DNA of 64,000 nucleotides, taken from NCBI GenBank assembly GCA_013399875.1, contig VXAZ01006807.1, positions 620,001-684,000 of the forward strand, given 5' to 3'. The translations under genes were made by a program, and so were the position numbers. The notes beneath the pieces were generated by a model that did no database searches, was not told where the DNA came from, and saw only the letters and a program-made list of their open reading frames with translations. Within the stretch, counting starts at the first letter, position 1. Every line of letters starts with the position of its first letter. Of this stretch, positions 50,032 through 61,800 are shown piece after piece. The DNA comes from Gymnorhina tibicen (taxonomy: Eukaryota; Chordata; Aves; Passeriformes; Artamidae).

Positions 50032-53000
50032 AATACACAAATTCTGTGTAGGAAAGACAACAGATTGATTGAACTCTTATTTCACATATCAAATCTTAAC
50101 TATGAGAAATTGAGGAGAAAGTGGTCTAAAGAACTGCTTAGGTGTATATTGCACACTGAGCTCTGCAACAGAAATCAAATGCTGTTTGTGTAAACTCGTG
50201 CCTGGTTTTCAGATACGAGATGGCTGATGTGGATATCTCATAAGCTGCCTCCAAGGTCTGAACTATCCTCCATCCTCTTCAATATACTACAGACTCAGAT
50301 GAGGTTTTTTTATTAACAGAAAAAAATCTAAAAAGCTACAAACACTAGATGTTTCTGAGCCATGAAAAATACACGTGATAAAATACCACAATTAAACCTT
50401 GAAAATCAAAACATTTTTTTTAATATTAAACCCAACAAGAAAAAATAACCCCCAAAAATATTTTTACACTAGAGACAGGCCTTAAAATCTCTGAGGAACA
50501 GAGAGGGAAAGTCAAATAAGTATCTTGGAACACCAACCCAAACATTTCCAATCCTGTTGCATCTTTTTTTGGTAAAGTTTAATTGCAGAGACATGCTCTC
50601 ATTCTTGCTGGGATCCGGCTGCCACTGTTTCCCTCTGACTGCAGCCACGAAAGCCACAGCAAACGTGGCAGGAGTGAAGGAGTGCTAGCAGGTCCTTCAG
50701 TTCACAGTCCAGCATAATCATCACAATAGTAACGAATGTACAGAACTAAGCACTGGCGCAGCTGGGTACCAGACATCCTCAGCTGTCTCAGCTCCACCCG
50801 CGGGCCCAGGGACAGTGCAGAGGCCGGGGCAATGCCACCTGAGGGAATCCCACTGAACAACACGGTCTGTCTGAAGGCAAACCAAGCCCTGGTGCTGAAG
50901 AACAGATGCTTGCTGCTTCACTGATGAAATGTTCCAATATTGTATTTTTCCCGTTGTCCACTGGACACTAGTACTGTTTTTCCTTCATTGCCGGTGCCAG
51001 ATATAAAAAAAGGGCAGGAGGGAATAAGAAGAAACATGTGTTTCCAAGACTGCAGTTTCTGCCTATTAAAAGAACATTTAAAAAAGTTACAGCTACATCC
51101 AGAATACTATTTATCCAGCTTTAAAAGTGGAAGCATTTAGTCCAGTAGAAGAAAAAAATTTAAAGGACCATCAAGCTTATTCCTTCTTTAGGACTCCTCT
51201 TGCAGTGTACAATACTGCAGTATTATAATCAAGTATTGTCTAGATGATTTTTAAAAATGAACAAACTTATTCCAGATGTGAAAGTCTTTGAGGCTAAAGA
51301 ACTCAATAACACGTCAATACTGGAAAGATTGTGGGGATTAAAAATAGCAGCAGAAGGAGGTTTTGTGTTCACTTCAGTTCTATTGGAACAAAAAATGCTG
51401 AACACAGTGTAGTCTCCTGAAATGGCTGAGATGTCTCATATAGTCTTTCTCATACTGAATCCCTTACAACTCTCACCAGTTGGAGTCTTTTAGGATCATC
51501 CAGGTATCCTTTCTTTTTACATCCCCCTTCTTCTAGTTCCTGTTCTGCAGTCCATCCCTGGACAACAGAGTCCTTAACCATGTATAGGCCCACTTATAAC
51601 CATGTGTTTCAGCTCCAATTGGTTTCAGTATGACTTAAACCCATAATAAAAGAACTATGTCCCATACAACAACGTTTGTACCTACACGTTTCCATAAGCA
51701 AATAAAATAATCCACAGTTGCACAACTTTATAACACTGTTCCAATAAAAATTTCTTCTATGTGAGTGTCACACTGCAATTTCCAGTCCAGTCAGTTTTTC
51801 ACAGGACAATCCACAATAAAATGCCCCACAGCTTTTTATATTAGACTGTAAAGAAAGATGTAACACTTGTTCTTGGCTTTAAGTGGTAGCACACTGCTCC
51901 CAGAGAAGCAATTCCATTTTTGAAAGCATCATGGTGTCCAACCTCAATGTACTATGTTGTATCAACCTCAGGTTTGTCAATAATACATAATTTCATTTCT
52001 GAATCTAATACTTTTTTAGGAACCCATATACAGCATTAGTTTCCCAAACATAAGAGCCTGTTCTAAACCTAAAGATGAATCACCACTGGAGAACTACCAT
52101 CTGGAAACAAAGTACAGTTTTTCCTGCAGCACAGGAAAGAATGGCATCTAAGAAGAACTGTAGTTCATCCACAAGACATTAGACCCAAGGTACGAAATAC
52201 AAGGAGAACTTTTTCATGTCTGTGTGTGATCAGCTGACATTTGAATTTCTTATGACCTGAAAGAAAAACTCAAACAAAACAGCTATCAACATATGAATAA
52301 TTGAGATACCACAGAAAAAAAAGAAAAACAGAGGGGTGGGGGGCAATCACTGCTCAATGTCTTGAGCTACTGGCATATATTATTTATATTCTGGAGCACT
52401 AAATGACATATTGGTTGGAGACTTAACTTTAAGGGCACATATTCACCTAGAGATGTTTCAGGAGAACTGGTCACGGACATCAGCAAATTAACGGACGTGA
52501 ACTCACTGCAGCTTTGCTGCCTGCCCTGCTGAGGCACAACACTGCTTCTGCCACTGATGGGAGCACGCACCTCCAGCCACCAGCCCAAGCACACAGGAAG
52601 GACTCTGGCTCAGAAGCAGCATCCACCTCTGCCTCAAGCTGTTGGGCAAGTCTTTGAGCCAGCTTTGGATTTCAAAGCTCTTTTGCTTCCAACGCAAAAC
52701 TTTTTGTGTGTCTGTGTCCCTGTCTGCCAAATTGATCTTCCCTCTCTCATTATTTTCCCAACCATACAGGTCTGAATTTGCTCCAGTTCAGTGAGACTCA
52801 GAGCCCCTACAGATCTCCAGACACTGCAAATGGAAAGGCACAACATATTAAAGTAAACCTCAAGATATATACAATAGAATTTTACTTTATTGACTGCATA
52901 TTTTGAGGTACCAAAGGTCATAATAGTTAATTGTTCCAGTCCAAAAGACATTGTTGCAAATTCAGCAACAGCAGCATGTAATTCATTTCACGTGACTGAA

Positions 53001-53082
53001 TAGAAACACATCACAAAACTAACTGTAATAAAGATATCTTCTAAGTCTAACAATAAAAGCATCGGTGACTCCTTTGAAAGGG
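50032..53082. other. Unique DNA without a supported gene
   Basis: A GC-richer patch at 50580-50890 includes a CCGCGG site and frames open on both strands. A similar patch lies at 52500-52660. Nothing else was recognised. Confidence 0.5.
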
Positions 53083-53084
53083 TG

Positions 53085-53126
53085 TGAGTCAGTATAAAAG
53101 CCAAAACACTACTGAGAAGCAATAAA
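53085..53126 (+). promoter_or_regulatory. AP-1 site, TATA box and nearby AATAAA
   Basis: TGAGTCA (53085-53091) directly abuts TATAAAAG (53093-53100), and AATAAA follows at 53121-53126. A TATA box and polyadenylation signal only about 20-30 bp apart are typical of LTRs with a short R region, but no LTR termini or target duplication could be found. It could also be chance. Confidence 0.2.
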
Positions 53127-53282
53127 TATAATGGGATTAAAATTATCTTCTTGCACCAGACAGCTGAGACTGAGCATCAAGAAACCCCACATACCCTGGT
53201 GTGATTTAGAAGGCCTCCTAGTGACAATGATCTGTCCCTTGTCCTTCTTGACCTCAGCTGCTATTTAAGGAATTGGGAGCAT

Positions 53283-53365
53283 GGTGGGGAGGGGGCTCGC
53301 ACATCTGAGCCACAAAGCTGCGGAAAAATCCGTGACTCAGAACGGTGTAACTTGCGCATGCCTAT
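53283..53365. promoter_or_regulatory. GC-box, AP-1 and NRF1-like cluster
   Basis: A G-rich GGGGAGGGGG run (about 53287-53296), TGACTCA (53333-53339) and the NRF1-like TTGCGCATGCC (53353-53363) fall within 85 bp, in otherwise AT-rich surroundings. These are common proximal-promoter or enhancer motifs. No exon or TATA box could be tied to it. Confidence 0.25.
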
Positions 53366-56177
53366 CCCTAAGGGAGCTGCTGCCTCCCATAACATTCCCT
53401 TAAGTGGGAAGATTTGTTCATTTGAAGAGTCAGCGTGTGAGGTTTTTCCTTCCCCTCCTTCTATGAATGTATATTCCTTTATATCTTTAAATATGCCTAC
53501 ATACACGCACACACTGCTTGCAAAAATAATGACGTCTGTGTACGGATTTTTACATTTCAAAAGCTACTTCCTTAAATATCACTGAAAATAAATCATTGCC
53601 TAAAGAGATGTTTCCACAGCTAAATTCTTCAGTTCCTTAATGTGTCACATTTAGCCTTTAATGGAATACATAGTCTTTGTCCACACTTTTATGTCTAAAT
53701 TTTAGTTATTCTATCAGAGACAGACTAACTTCTTACCCTCCGCACCCCGTAGCAGTGGGTAGAAACAATTGTGTACTTGACTTTGCAAACCATTCCTTTT
53801 ACTACACAAACATCAAAAGTTTCTGTTATTCGTATCTTATGAAACACAGTAACAGAGGACTAAACCGCCATAAATGGCTGGATATTACAAGAGGACCAAG
53901 CTCTTTGAATCAACTACACTTTCATACAGTTTAATGAAGCAAAACTAACTCAGTGGGAAAACCGTGAGGCTTCAGACCAAGTTCAGTAGCTTCTGAGTAC
54001 ACCAGGAAAATGTCATGATGGATGGTAAAAGGAACATGAAAATAAAAAGCTAGTCATAAATGTATTGCATGGTCATGAACAGAATCTTTCATCTCATGTG
54101 TTGAACACAGAAATACACTCTCAAATTCCTAAACCAGAAACAATTCATGCCTTTGCCATGCAGTGTCAAAGGACAAAGAAAGAGACACCTATCATTTGGC
54201 CTCTCCCATTCTTTTTTTGAAAATCCTGCAAAGAAATTAAAAGCATCTTCTCACCCATCCCTCAACCGCCTCTTTTTCCCATAAGAGAATGGCTTGAATA
54301 CAGTCTTCAGGAAATTACCCTGTTGGATCCAGATTTTTCATATCCCTCAGCTGCAAACCCAGCCCTGGAAAGCAGGAAATAGACATTTTTGTCTTTGGCT
54401 GGTGATTACAGTAATTGGTCGATGAACCACTTTTGTTAAGGCAATACTAGAAGAAGCAGAAAGAGCAAGGCTGGAGCAGTTCTTCCTTGCTTCCTCATGA
54501 TTCTTGCCTTGCATCAAAAGGTAAAGAGAAACAGCTTCAAATAATTTTCCAGAAAACAGCTGCTCAGATCAGCTTGTATTTAGGAGGAAAGGCAACCACT
54601 GTATTCCCTCCTTTCCTCACTGTCTTGAAGACAAGGACCTGCCTTGGGAATTTAAGGTGATTCCAGACATTTGTCCGCAGACAGGAGGCCCCTCTCCATG
54701 ACATGTGGCTTCTGACAAGCTACTGAATGTATCCTTCACCAGAACATGTATTGTATGATTGAATTCTTCAGCTGACACGTGCTCTCAAGGAGTTACTCTC
54801 TTTTTGTTACAAATTCAATAAAGCACTGAGGAAGCATAGAAAATGAGACACGGGTATGGTCAGCTCTGTTCTTCATCCAATGACCTGACCTTAAACATAT
54901 AGTGAAGCATCATTTAAACAAAAAATGGTTGAAGATCCCTTTCCATTTACTCAGTAATCCAAAAGAAAGACTGTTGATCCCTTGATTTAACACTGACTCT
55001 CTTTTTTAAGCGAGCAATGAAGATGCCAACCTTTTTTTTTTTCATGCAGGAGACAAATATGCTGTCTCTGTGTGTGACAATTTGGTTTAAGTTAAACTGG
55101 CAGTATCAGTGAGACTGAAGCACATGCCTAAAATGCCTTGCTGAACTGGGACCATACTCTACATAACTTTCTCTCACAAAAGCTATGTCCAGCTGCTCAC
55201 TGAATAGTCAGGAGACGATGTGGATACAGGAGTTCTTCCATAATTAAAAGGTGCGTTCATACCCCAAAAAATACAGTCCAGTTTTGCTTTTTATAGAGAG
55301 GAGAAGAAAGCCTGGTGGCTGGGAAAGTATTAATAGTGTGAGGCCAAACATTTATCTGAGGACCACAGCCACCAAATCACTTTCATAAGAGGGCTTACTG
55401 TGGGTTGTTCTACAACGCCAAAGTATTGGTGACTGATTTCTGGCTCTGCCAGGGGGACCAATTATTGCATTACTGACATGAAACTTTGAAAAAATATGCA
55501 CTATTTAACTTCATGATTACAGCTGCATACAACTCTCAAAACAGATTTCAATAAAAATAATAAAAGATCTCATCAACATTCGAGGTATTTTCATATCTAA
55601 AATCAGTGTTAGTAAGTGATTGAACAAAATTATTTTCAAAGCCATTCAGTTCTGCTCATTTCCCCGCTCCTGACAGAACCAAAGGAAATACTTTTCCACA
55701 GATATAAACAAGCATATACTTCTATCATACAGAAAAAAACCAGGAATTGTTTAATTGACAGTCATATACCTGAGTGATGATCATAGTGGCAGTATTAAAA
55801 TCATCTCAAGCACCCTTATCCATGCTTGGATTCTAGTTCATTTGCATAAGATGTAAATTTACTGCCATTATCAAGTTTTGCATACAAAAACCAGTAACAT
55901 TATTTTAAGGGCAACAATTTCAAAACCAACTATCTGTTTAATGCACTTTGCTTCACCTCTCATGTGGCATATTTTTGCTGACTACCACTAAAGTGCATAA
56001 GGCATAATTACATCCAAAATTTTAAAACTTGGTGTAGCAGCAGATCTCAGGTATGAACACACTGCAGAAGAGGCCAAGCACACCATTCCAAGAACCACAC
56101 TCAGCGTGTGATCCACCAGAAACGTGCTGGGAAGTACAAAATTACTTATCAGTGAAAGGGTGGAAATTTAGGGGGAT
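53366..56177. other. Unique DNA without a supported gene
   Basis: No frame longer than 85 aa occurs, making this one of the least coding-like parts. The 55760-56040 portion is AT-rich and repeat-free, with words such as TTCATTTGCATAAG, and may be a conserved noncoding element. Confidence 0.55.
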
Positions 56178-56375
56178 ATCATGGAATAGTTGAGGATGCA
56201 AAGAGCCTCTAGAGGTCACCTTGTCCAACTCTCCCTGTCAAGCAGGGCCACCTAGAACAGGTTGCCCAGAACCATGTCCAGACAGCTTCTGAGCATCTTG
56301 AGGGATAGGGAGTCCACAACCACCCTGTGCAAGCTGTAATAGTGCTTCACAGTAACAAAATGTTTTCTTTACGTT
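56178..56375 (-). mobile_element. CR1 LINE, 3'-end copy
   Basis: On the plus strand ATCATGGAATAGTTGAGG is followed by GAGGTCACCTTGTCCAACTC, CAAGCAGGGCCACCTAGAAC, AGGTTGCCCAGAACCATGTC and CACAGTAACAAAATGTTTTC. This is in order the complement of an avian CR1 3' UTR and is about 200 bp long. The tail lies at the left (56178). The copy is 5'-truncated and moderately diverged. Confidence 0.93.
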
Positions 56376-57130
56376 GAGTGTAGTTATATAAATTATTTTA
56401 TTCAGCAGAAAAACTGGATTAAGATGTCTCTACACATGCACCCTTTCCCAATGCATCCATCTTTTCCTCCATGCATACTGTTCAGAGCCCTGTTCTCAGC
56501 AGAGTGCAGTTATTTCTGAAGTTGCACTTTATAGTAGACTGTTGAATTGATCCAGCTTTAAAATGCTACAAAAAGGAACTTACTCAGGGGAAGGAAAAAA
56601 ACCAAACTGTGTGAGATTTTCTTTCTTTTCCTGTTTTCTTGTTTCTTTTGGTTTTGGTTTTTTGTTTGCAAACCCGGGCATCAGTGGAATCATAACCCAC
56701 CTGCAAACAGCAACAAGGCAGCAGTGACAGTGAAAAGGACCTTCAAAATCCAGCTTCACGCCACATCACGCAGCACCCTCAGTCCCGTTGTGCCAAGTTT
56801 GGCTCCCCATGAAGCTGTATTTTGTGGGTACTCATATTAACACCAAAGGCTAAACCGGGCATAGCACTTGCACTGAGCAGAGAAGAGGTGCAGGATACAG
56901 CAATCACACAGCCCAACTCTTCCCCTCAATATAGGCCTGGTGCTGGAAAATAGGTGCAAGTAACATGACTCTGCCCCAGCTGGCGCTGAACCCTCCGCAG
57001 CTAGGAAGTTAATAGAAGCCAAGAAGAAGGCCCTTCATTTTTTCTTCTTTTCCACATACAAGTGTGAAAGGAGACACGCTTCAGTATGTCAGGGATGTTT
57101 TACAGCCATGCTGCACATTGTGCTAAATGA
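56376..57130. other. Unique DNA with a T-rich tract
   Basis: A T/TTTTG-rich stretch occupies about 56617-56668. A GC-richer portion follows at 56800-57000, with a 61-aa minus frame. No gene was recognised. Confidence 0.55.
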
Positions 57131-57135
57131 CAGTG

Positions 57136-57174
57136 CCGGGGAGGGGCAGGGTGGGAGCAGGAATCTTTATATAG
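57136..57174 (+). promoter_or_regulatory. Promoter-like GC/KLF box plus TATA box
   Basis: A G-rich tract, GGGGAGGGGCAGGGTGGG (about 57138-57155), lies just upstream of TTTATATAG (57166-57174). The spacing suits a TATA-containing promoter starting near 57195-57205 on the plus strand. The downstream sequence shows no convincing exon. It could be chance. Confidence 0.25.
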
Positions 57175-58793
57175 CACTGAGAGCAGTAATTCAGCCCCTG
57201 ACAGTCACATGAATACAGCCCTGCTGAACACAAACAGTATCTTTCTCTGGTATTAGGCTATTAGGCAGATAAGGCTCCACTTTGGATTTGAAAGACTTAA
57301 ACTGACAAACGATCTTGTTTTCCTTCACCCTGCATACCGTGGCAGAGGGCTGGAGGAATCTCAGCACTTTCCACTGCTTATATAACAGGTGTACTCATAA
57401 ATATGCAAAGATGATTTGAAGATACAGCTTCTAATCCATGCTTTATGCCTGAACAATTTAAATTGCTTCCATCATGTAGACAGCATTGCCAGCTCTTTGC
57501 AAGTAGTTCCTTTATAATTTTAGGCTCTATTAGCTGTATTTTTGTTTAGTGTGGGTGTCACGTGAATTGAGGGGAAAAAAAAACCCACCCACACTGAATG
57601 GGGATATAATTAAGAGAAATGCATTTTTAGATGGAGAATAGATGTCATGACTTAGCTCCAGATAAGATTTCAAGAAATTTAAGATGCACATTGTCCATAA
57701 ATGCCTTGCACTGCATGGAGGATATCCTAATCTAGCTCTAAGCAAACATGACAAAGTAGAACTGAACAGCAATAACCAAAAAAGCAAACATCAAGCATGA
57801 CTAACAGAACACATAACTCAGCTAGTGTCTCTACAGACTGTGAGTTTCAGCAGTTAACAAATTTGTTACTCCAAGACAAAAATTTGTTTGAAATCAACTT
57901 CAGAATAAAAGACTTCAGTTTGCAGCTTGTTGGTCCTGACATGCCTCAAGAGCAACCTTTCACATTTGAAAAAAAGAAGCAACTGCAAAAAGAGACATCA
58001 CATGAATTACCTACATGGTGATGCTGCACCAAGTCTACTGTTTAAGTAGTGGTGAAAAGAGAGATGACCAAGGAAGGTAGGGCAGGATGGTGGAATGACC
58101 CTGGCAGGCCACACCACGGCCAGATGCCTTTAGAGAGAAGAAAGTCAGAAATTAAACAATGGGGGGAAAACAGAAAGAGAGGTGAGAAGCTAAAAGCAAA
58201 AGTAAAAGGCACATATGCTGGCTTTTTCTCTCTGTCACACAGAAATAGGTGATAGCAACCATGTATTTAAGGACCAGAAATCCTACAGAGCTTTTGTGGT
58301 AATGAGTTCCTTCCAGCTAATAGGTAACAACTTCTCTAAATACGGACTGGTTTCCCAGTCCTGAGTGAGGTCCCCATCTTTCCACTGGGAGTACATCATG
58401 GCCTGTTGTTCCATATAAGTAAATGCTCTGTCTCAAATGCAAAATATTCTCTTAGTACCACCAACAACTACACACAAAGTGAAGAAGAAGTATCTGTTTC
58501 TTTCTGCCACACACCCTAGCACAGATTCTTAAATATCACAGACGGCTTCTGACTATTCACAGACATAGCTTTAAGGGAAGTACACCCCTTAGTGCAGTCC
58601 TGATACCAGCATAGCTTTTGCCATTTATTTTTAGGTGAACTGGACTTCATTCTGAGTGAAAAAATAAATACAAGAATTTATTTTGGAAAAACTTATACTC
58701 CCTCTTTCTTTGAGCCCCTGAAAACGAAGCTTCAGCTTTTACACTGAAAGTACTTCCATACTGCTATTTTGGGGACACTTCAATCACCTTTCA
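57175..58793. other. Unique DNA; possible conserved block at 57380-57560
   Basis: The 57380-57560 segment is AT-rich and repeat-free, with ATATGCAAAG and TTTAAATTGC words. A polar 74-aa frame at 57797-58021 (plus) starts with ATG but lacks splice or promoter support. A purine-rich run lies at 58030-58210. Confidence 0.5.
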
Positions 58794-58828
58794 ATTGTAA
58801 TTCCTATTGTAATTTTATTGTAATTCCT
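58794..58828. repeat. Three tandem copies of an ATTGTAATTCCT-type unit
   Basis: ATTGTAATTCCT (58794-58805), ATTGTAATTTT (58806-58816) and ATTGTAATTCCT (58817-58828) are contiguous. Confidence 0.85.
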
Positions 58829-61800
58829 ACTGTACTCTCCTAGGAGCCCAACTCCGTGAGGTGTGGCTGCTTTACTGTCTATGCTGGGCTCAGGGGTGGA
58901 ATGCAGAAACCAGTGAAGTGGGTAACCCAGTCCATGACAACAGTCATACTATATTCTCAAAAGGAGCCTGGAGAAGAACAGGTGTCACAGTGTTTCAGAA
59001 GATGTGGCCACTTAGATACTTTATTCTGCCTTAACTCTAACATAACTATGTGAGCAATTTTTGAGGAACAAGGATACATAATATGTTTCACTAGTACTTA
59101 AGTAAGACATTTAGGTAGCATCTACCAGCTACTATTTTCAAACTGCCACTTTTTACAAAATCCACGTTAGCAGAAGAACCTTTTATTCTAGGGAAAAATC
59201 AGGGGAGACCTCTTTGGGTGTCTGAGTTAGAACAGATTTATGACAGAGTAAAAAAATCTGTAAAATTCAGAACACAAAGTTGCTCAGGCTTAAAAAGCTC
59301 ACTCTAAAGAAGAGTTGACTTCTTCTTCCCAATTTCAATCTAATCTAGTCCTAGATACTCAATTTGCTTTGGTCCAAAGAAGGTACAAAGGATGAAGCTG
59401 GCAGATGAAGCCTGGAGTTATTTCTAGCACATCCTGCACTAGAAAGGCTCAGAAAGTCAAATCTGAAACTTTATTTCTTATTTACCAGCAGTAACCAATA
59501 CTGAAGAGCCAACGTGCATTTGAAGAAATGTACATGTGCAATTTCACGTTTTGAATGATGTGCAATAGACATAACATTGCAGGTGATATTACCTTATCAA
59601 AATACACAGAAAAGCACTTTGCGGGTCAGCCAAAGCCAAACCACCACCCAGGAATGACCAACAGCATTACACAGTAAGACGACTTTATGTTTCAGAGATG
59701 CTGTGGTTTTTGCATGGTCTTCAGGACAGAAAAGAGCCCAGAGCATTTCTTGAATGGTACAAAGAGCTGGTACATGAACCAGCTGGGATTCCTCCCAGGA
59801 GAGAGAAACTGGCATTGATGAGAAAGGGTCCAGGCTTCCTATGCTCATTTGAAAGGTATCCTATGGAGAGAGAACTCTTCTGGACTAGATTTCCACAAGT
59901 TACCAAATGTCTCTGAAAGGTCCAGCAGTCAAAGATGAAATTTAACATTGCTGTGGCTATTTCTGGCTCAATGCATCCCACACACAGCTTCCTCACTTTT
60001 CACAAGGTGACCCCAGTCACCTCGCTCAGCCACACAGCACCTTTTGTAGAACAAAAACAGACAGGAGGCTGACCTTCAAAGCCAAGGAAGAAATATCAGA
60101 CTTGCCAGGAGCTCTCATCTTCCTCAGAAGCACCCCCAGCAGACAGTACCAGCCACAGCATTATTGTGCTCAGGAAGAACAACAGTGTCTGGGCTAAGCA
60201 ACAGCAAATACCTTCTCCCACTGCAAACAAAGGAATACGTTCTCTGTTTCACCTTGCTCCAGAAGTGACTGCTGGAGGTCAAAGATAGCAGCTTTGTGAA
60301 ACTCCCAATAAACAAAACAGTTTTCACAGACGTTCAGATGGCAGCACAAAGGCCTGGAGTCACTTTTGCTGCTCCTACACCCTTCGCCTATCACCACAAT
60401 GAAGAGCAAATACAAGTTACCACAGTCAGCCACTGAGGCAGAAGCAAAGACATCAGAGCAAAGAGCAACCTTAGGAATAGGATGCAGGAAGAATTAATCT
60501 TCAGAGGAAGTGAATACTTTCTTATTTTTTATCCAAATTATTACAATGGACAATACCTTTACGTAAAAAAAAATTATTAAGCGAAGTACAATAAACTTTA
60601 AGGAAGCTTTTTAAAATGTTATTTTTCTGCCACTTCTTGCTTATACAGAAGTCCCCTGAGCTACAGGCAAATATATGAGTAGCTAGTATTTAAGCAAGTA
60701 TTACCAGAGTGGCTGCCTTTAATACCCTCTCAAACTGTAATGTATGCACATCCTTACGGTGCTCAATATTGACTTAAAACAAATTACTACTGCAAGTAAA
60801 TGTCAAGTCATCTCTAGTAAAATACTGAAAACATACTAAACTTGAAATTCTAAGATGTTGCAGTGCCTTCTGGAGTTACCAGGAAAACATATATCATAAT
60901 ATTGGACTAAAACATTTATAAAATGCCACTACAAAAGTACTTAAACCAGTATATTTCTGGTCAAGGGTGGCTTCAGTGGTTTACATACCTATGTACACAC
61001 ATAACCTTCTTACATTTATTATGTCTTAGAAAGGAGCCTTCCATCAGTTCTGCTTGTGGGTAGATTTTTTCAGAAAGCTGTTGAGTCTTCTCTTCTATGC
61101 AAGTATTTTGGTGTTTATCTAGCATTATTAATATTTTCTGTCTTATCTTCAACCTCCATTTGTCTAATTTCCATTCCTAGCAGTTCAATCTTCTCGTGTT
61201 TTGGACTGCTAACACTTCGCAGTATGAGAAAGTATTCCTCCCCAATACAAGGCTTCTCAAATAATCAAAATAAACTCCAATTTTTCTCCTGGTAAACAAT
61301 GTTTATTAAGACTGCTTTAATCCTCAATGTCCAAGCCTCTACTCTTGGTCACTCTTCCAGATCTCTTCTGAACTGTTTGTCCAATTCTCCCAAGTCTGTG
61401 ATATGGATACTCAAATGACTGAAGTCAGCATTTGTAAGAGACACAGATATAACCTTGTGACTGGGATGTGTCAAACTTTAACAGCATAAAATTCATAAAC
61501 ATAAAACACAAAACTTTTTTTCATCATCATCATCCAAAAAAACCCACTAAATTTAACTGCTGATAGTCCCATTGTTGTTTCTCAACACAACAAATCAACT
61601 TTTTTCTGTTACAACATGGAGCCAATTTAAAGTATAGCAAATTAAAAGTACTGCCTGTTATTTTCCCTCTCGCAAGTAAAAATCCCTCCACAGTCCAACA
61701 GCACTTTTTCCCAAAAAAAGGTTAACCCCTCATTTCACAACACTCAGAAAACTTACAGCATCTTCTAGAGAATGTAATCATTATTTTTTCAGACTAAAAA

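Noticed and set aside
49514..50092. Frames of 114-147 aa on both strands
   Set aside because: They overlap each other on opposite strands in a GC-richer patch with few stop codons. No domain or splice context is recognisable.
57797..58021. Polar 74-aa ATG frame
   Set aside because: It looks mildly protein-like, but the DNA is purine-rich, which itself yields Lys/Glu/Gln-rich frames. No splice or promoter evidence.
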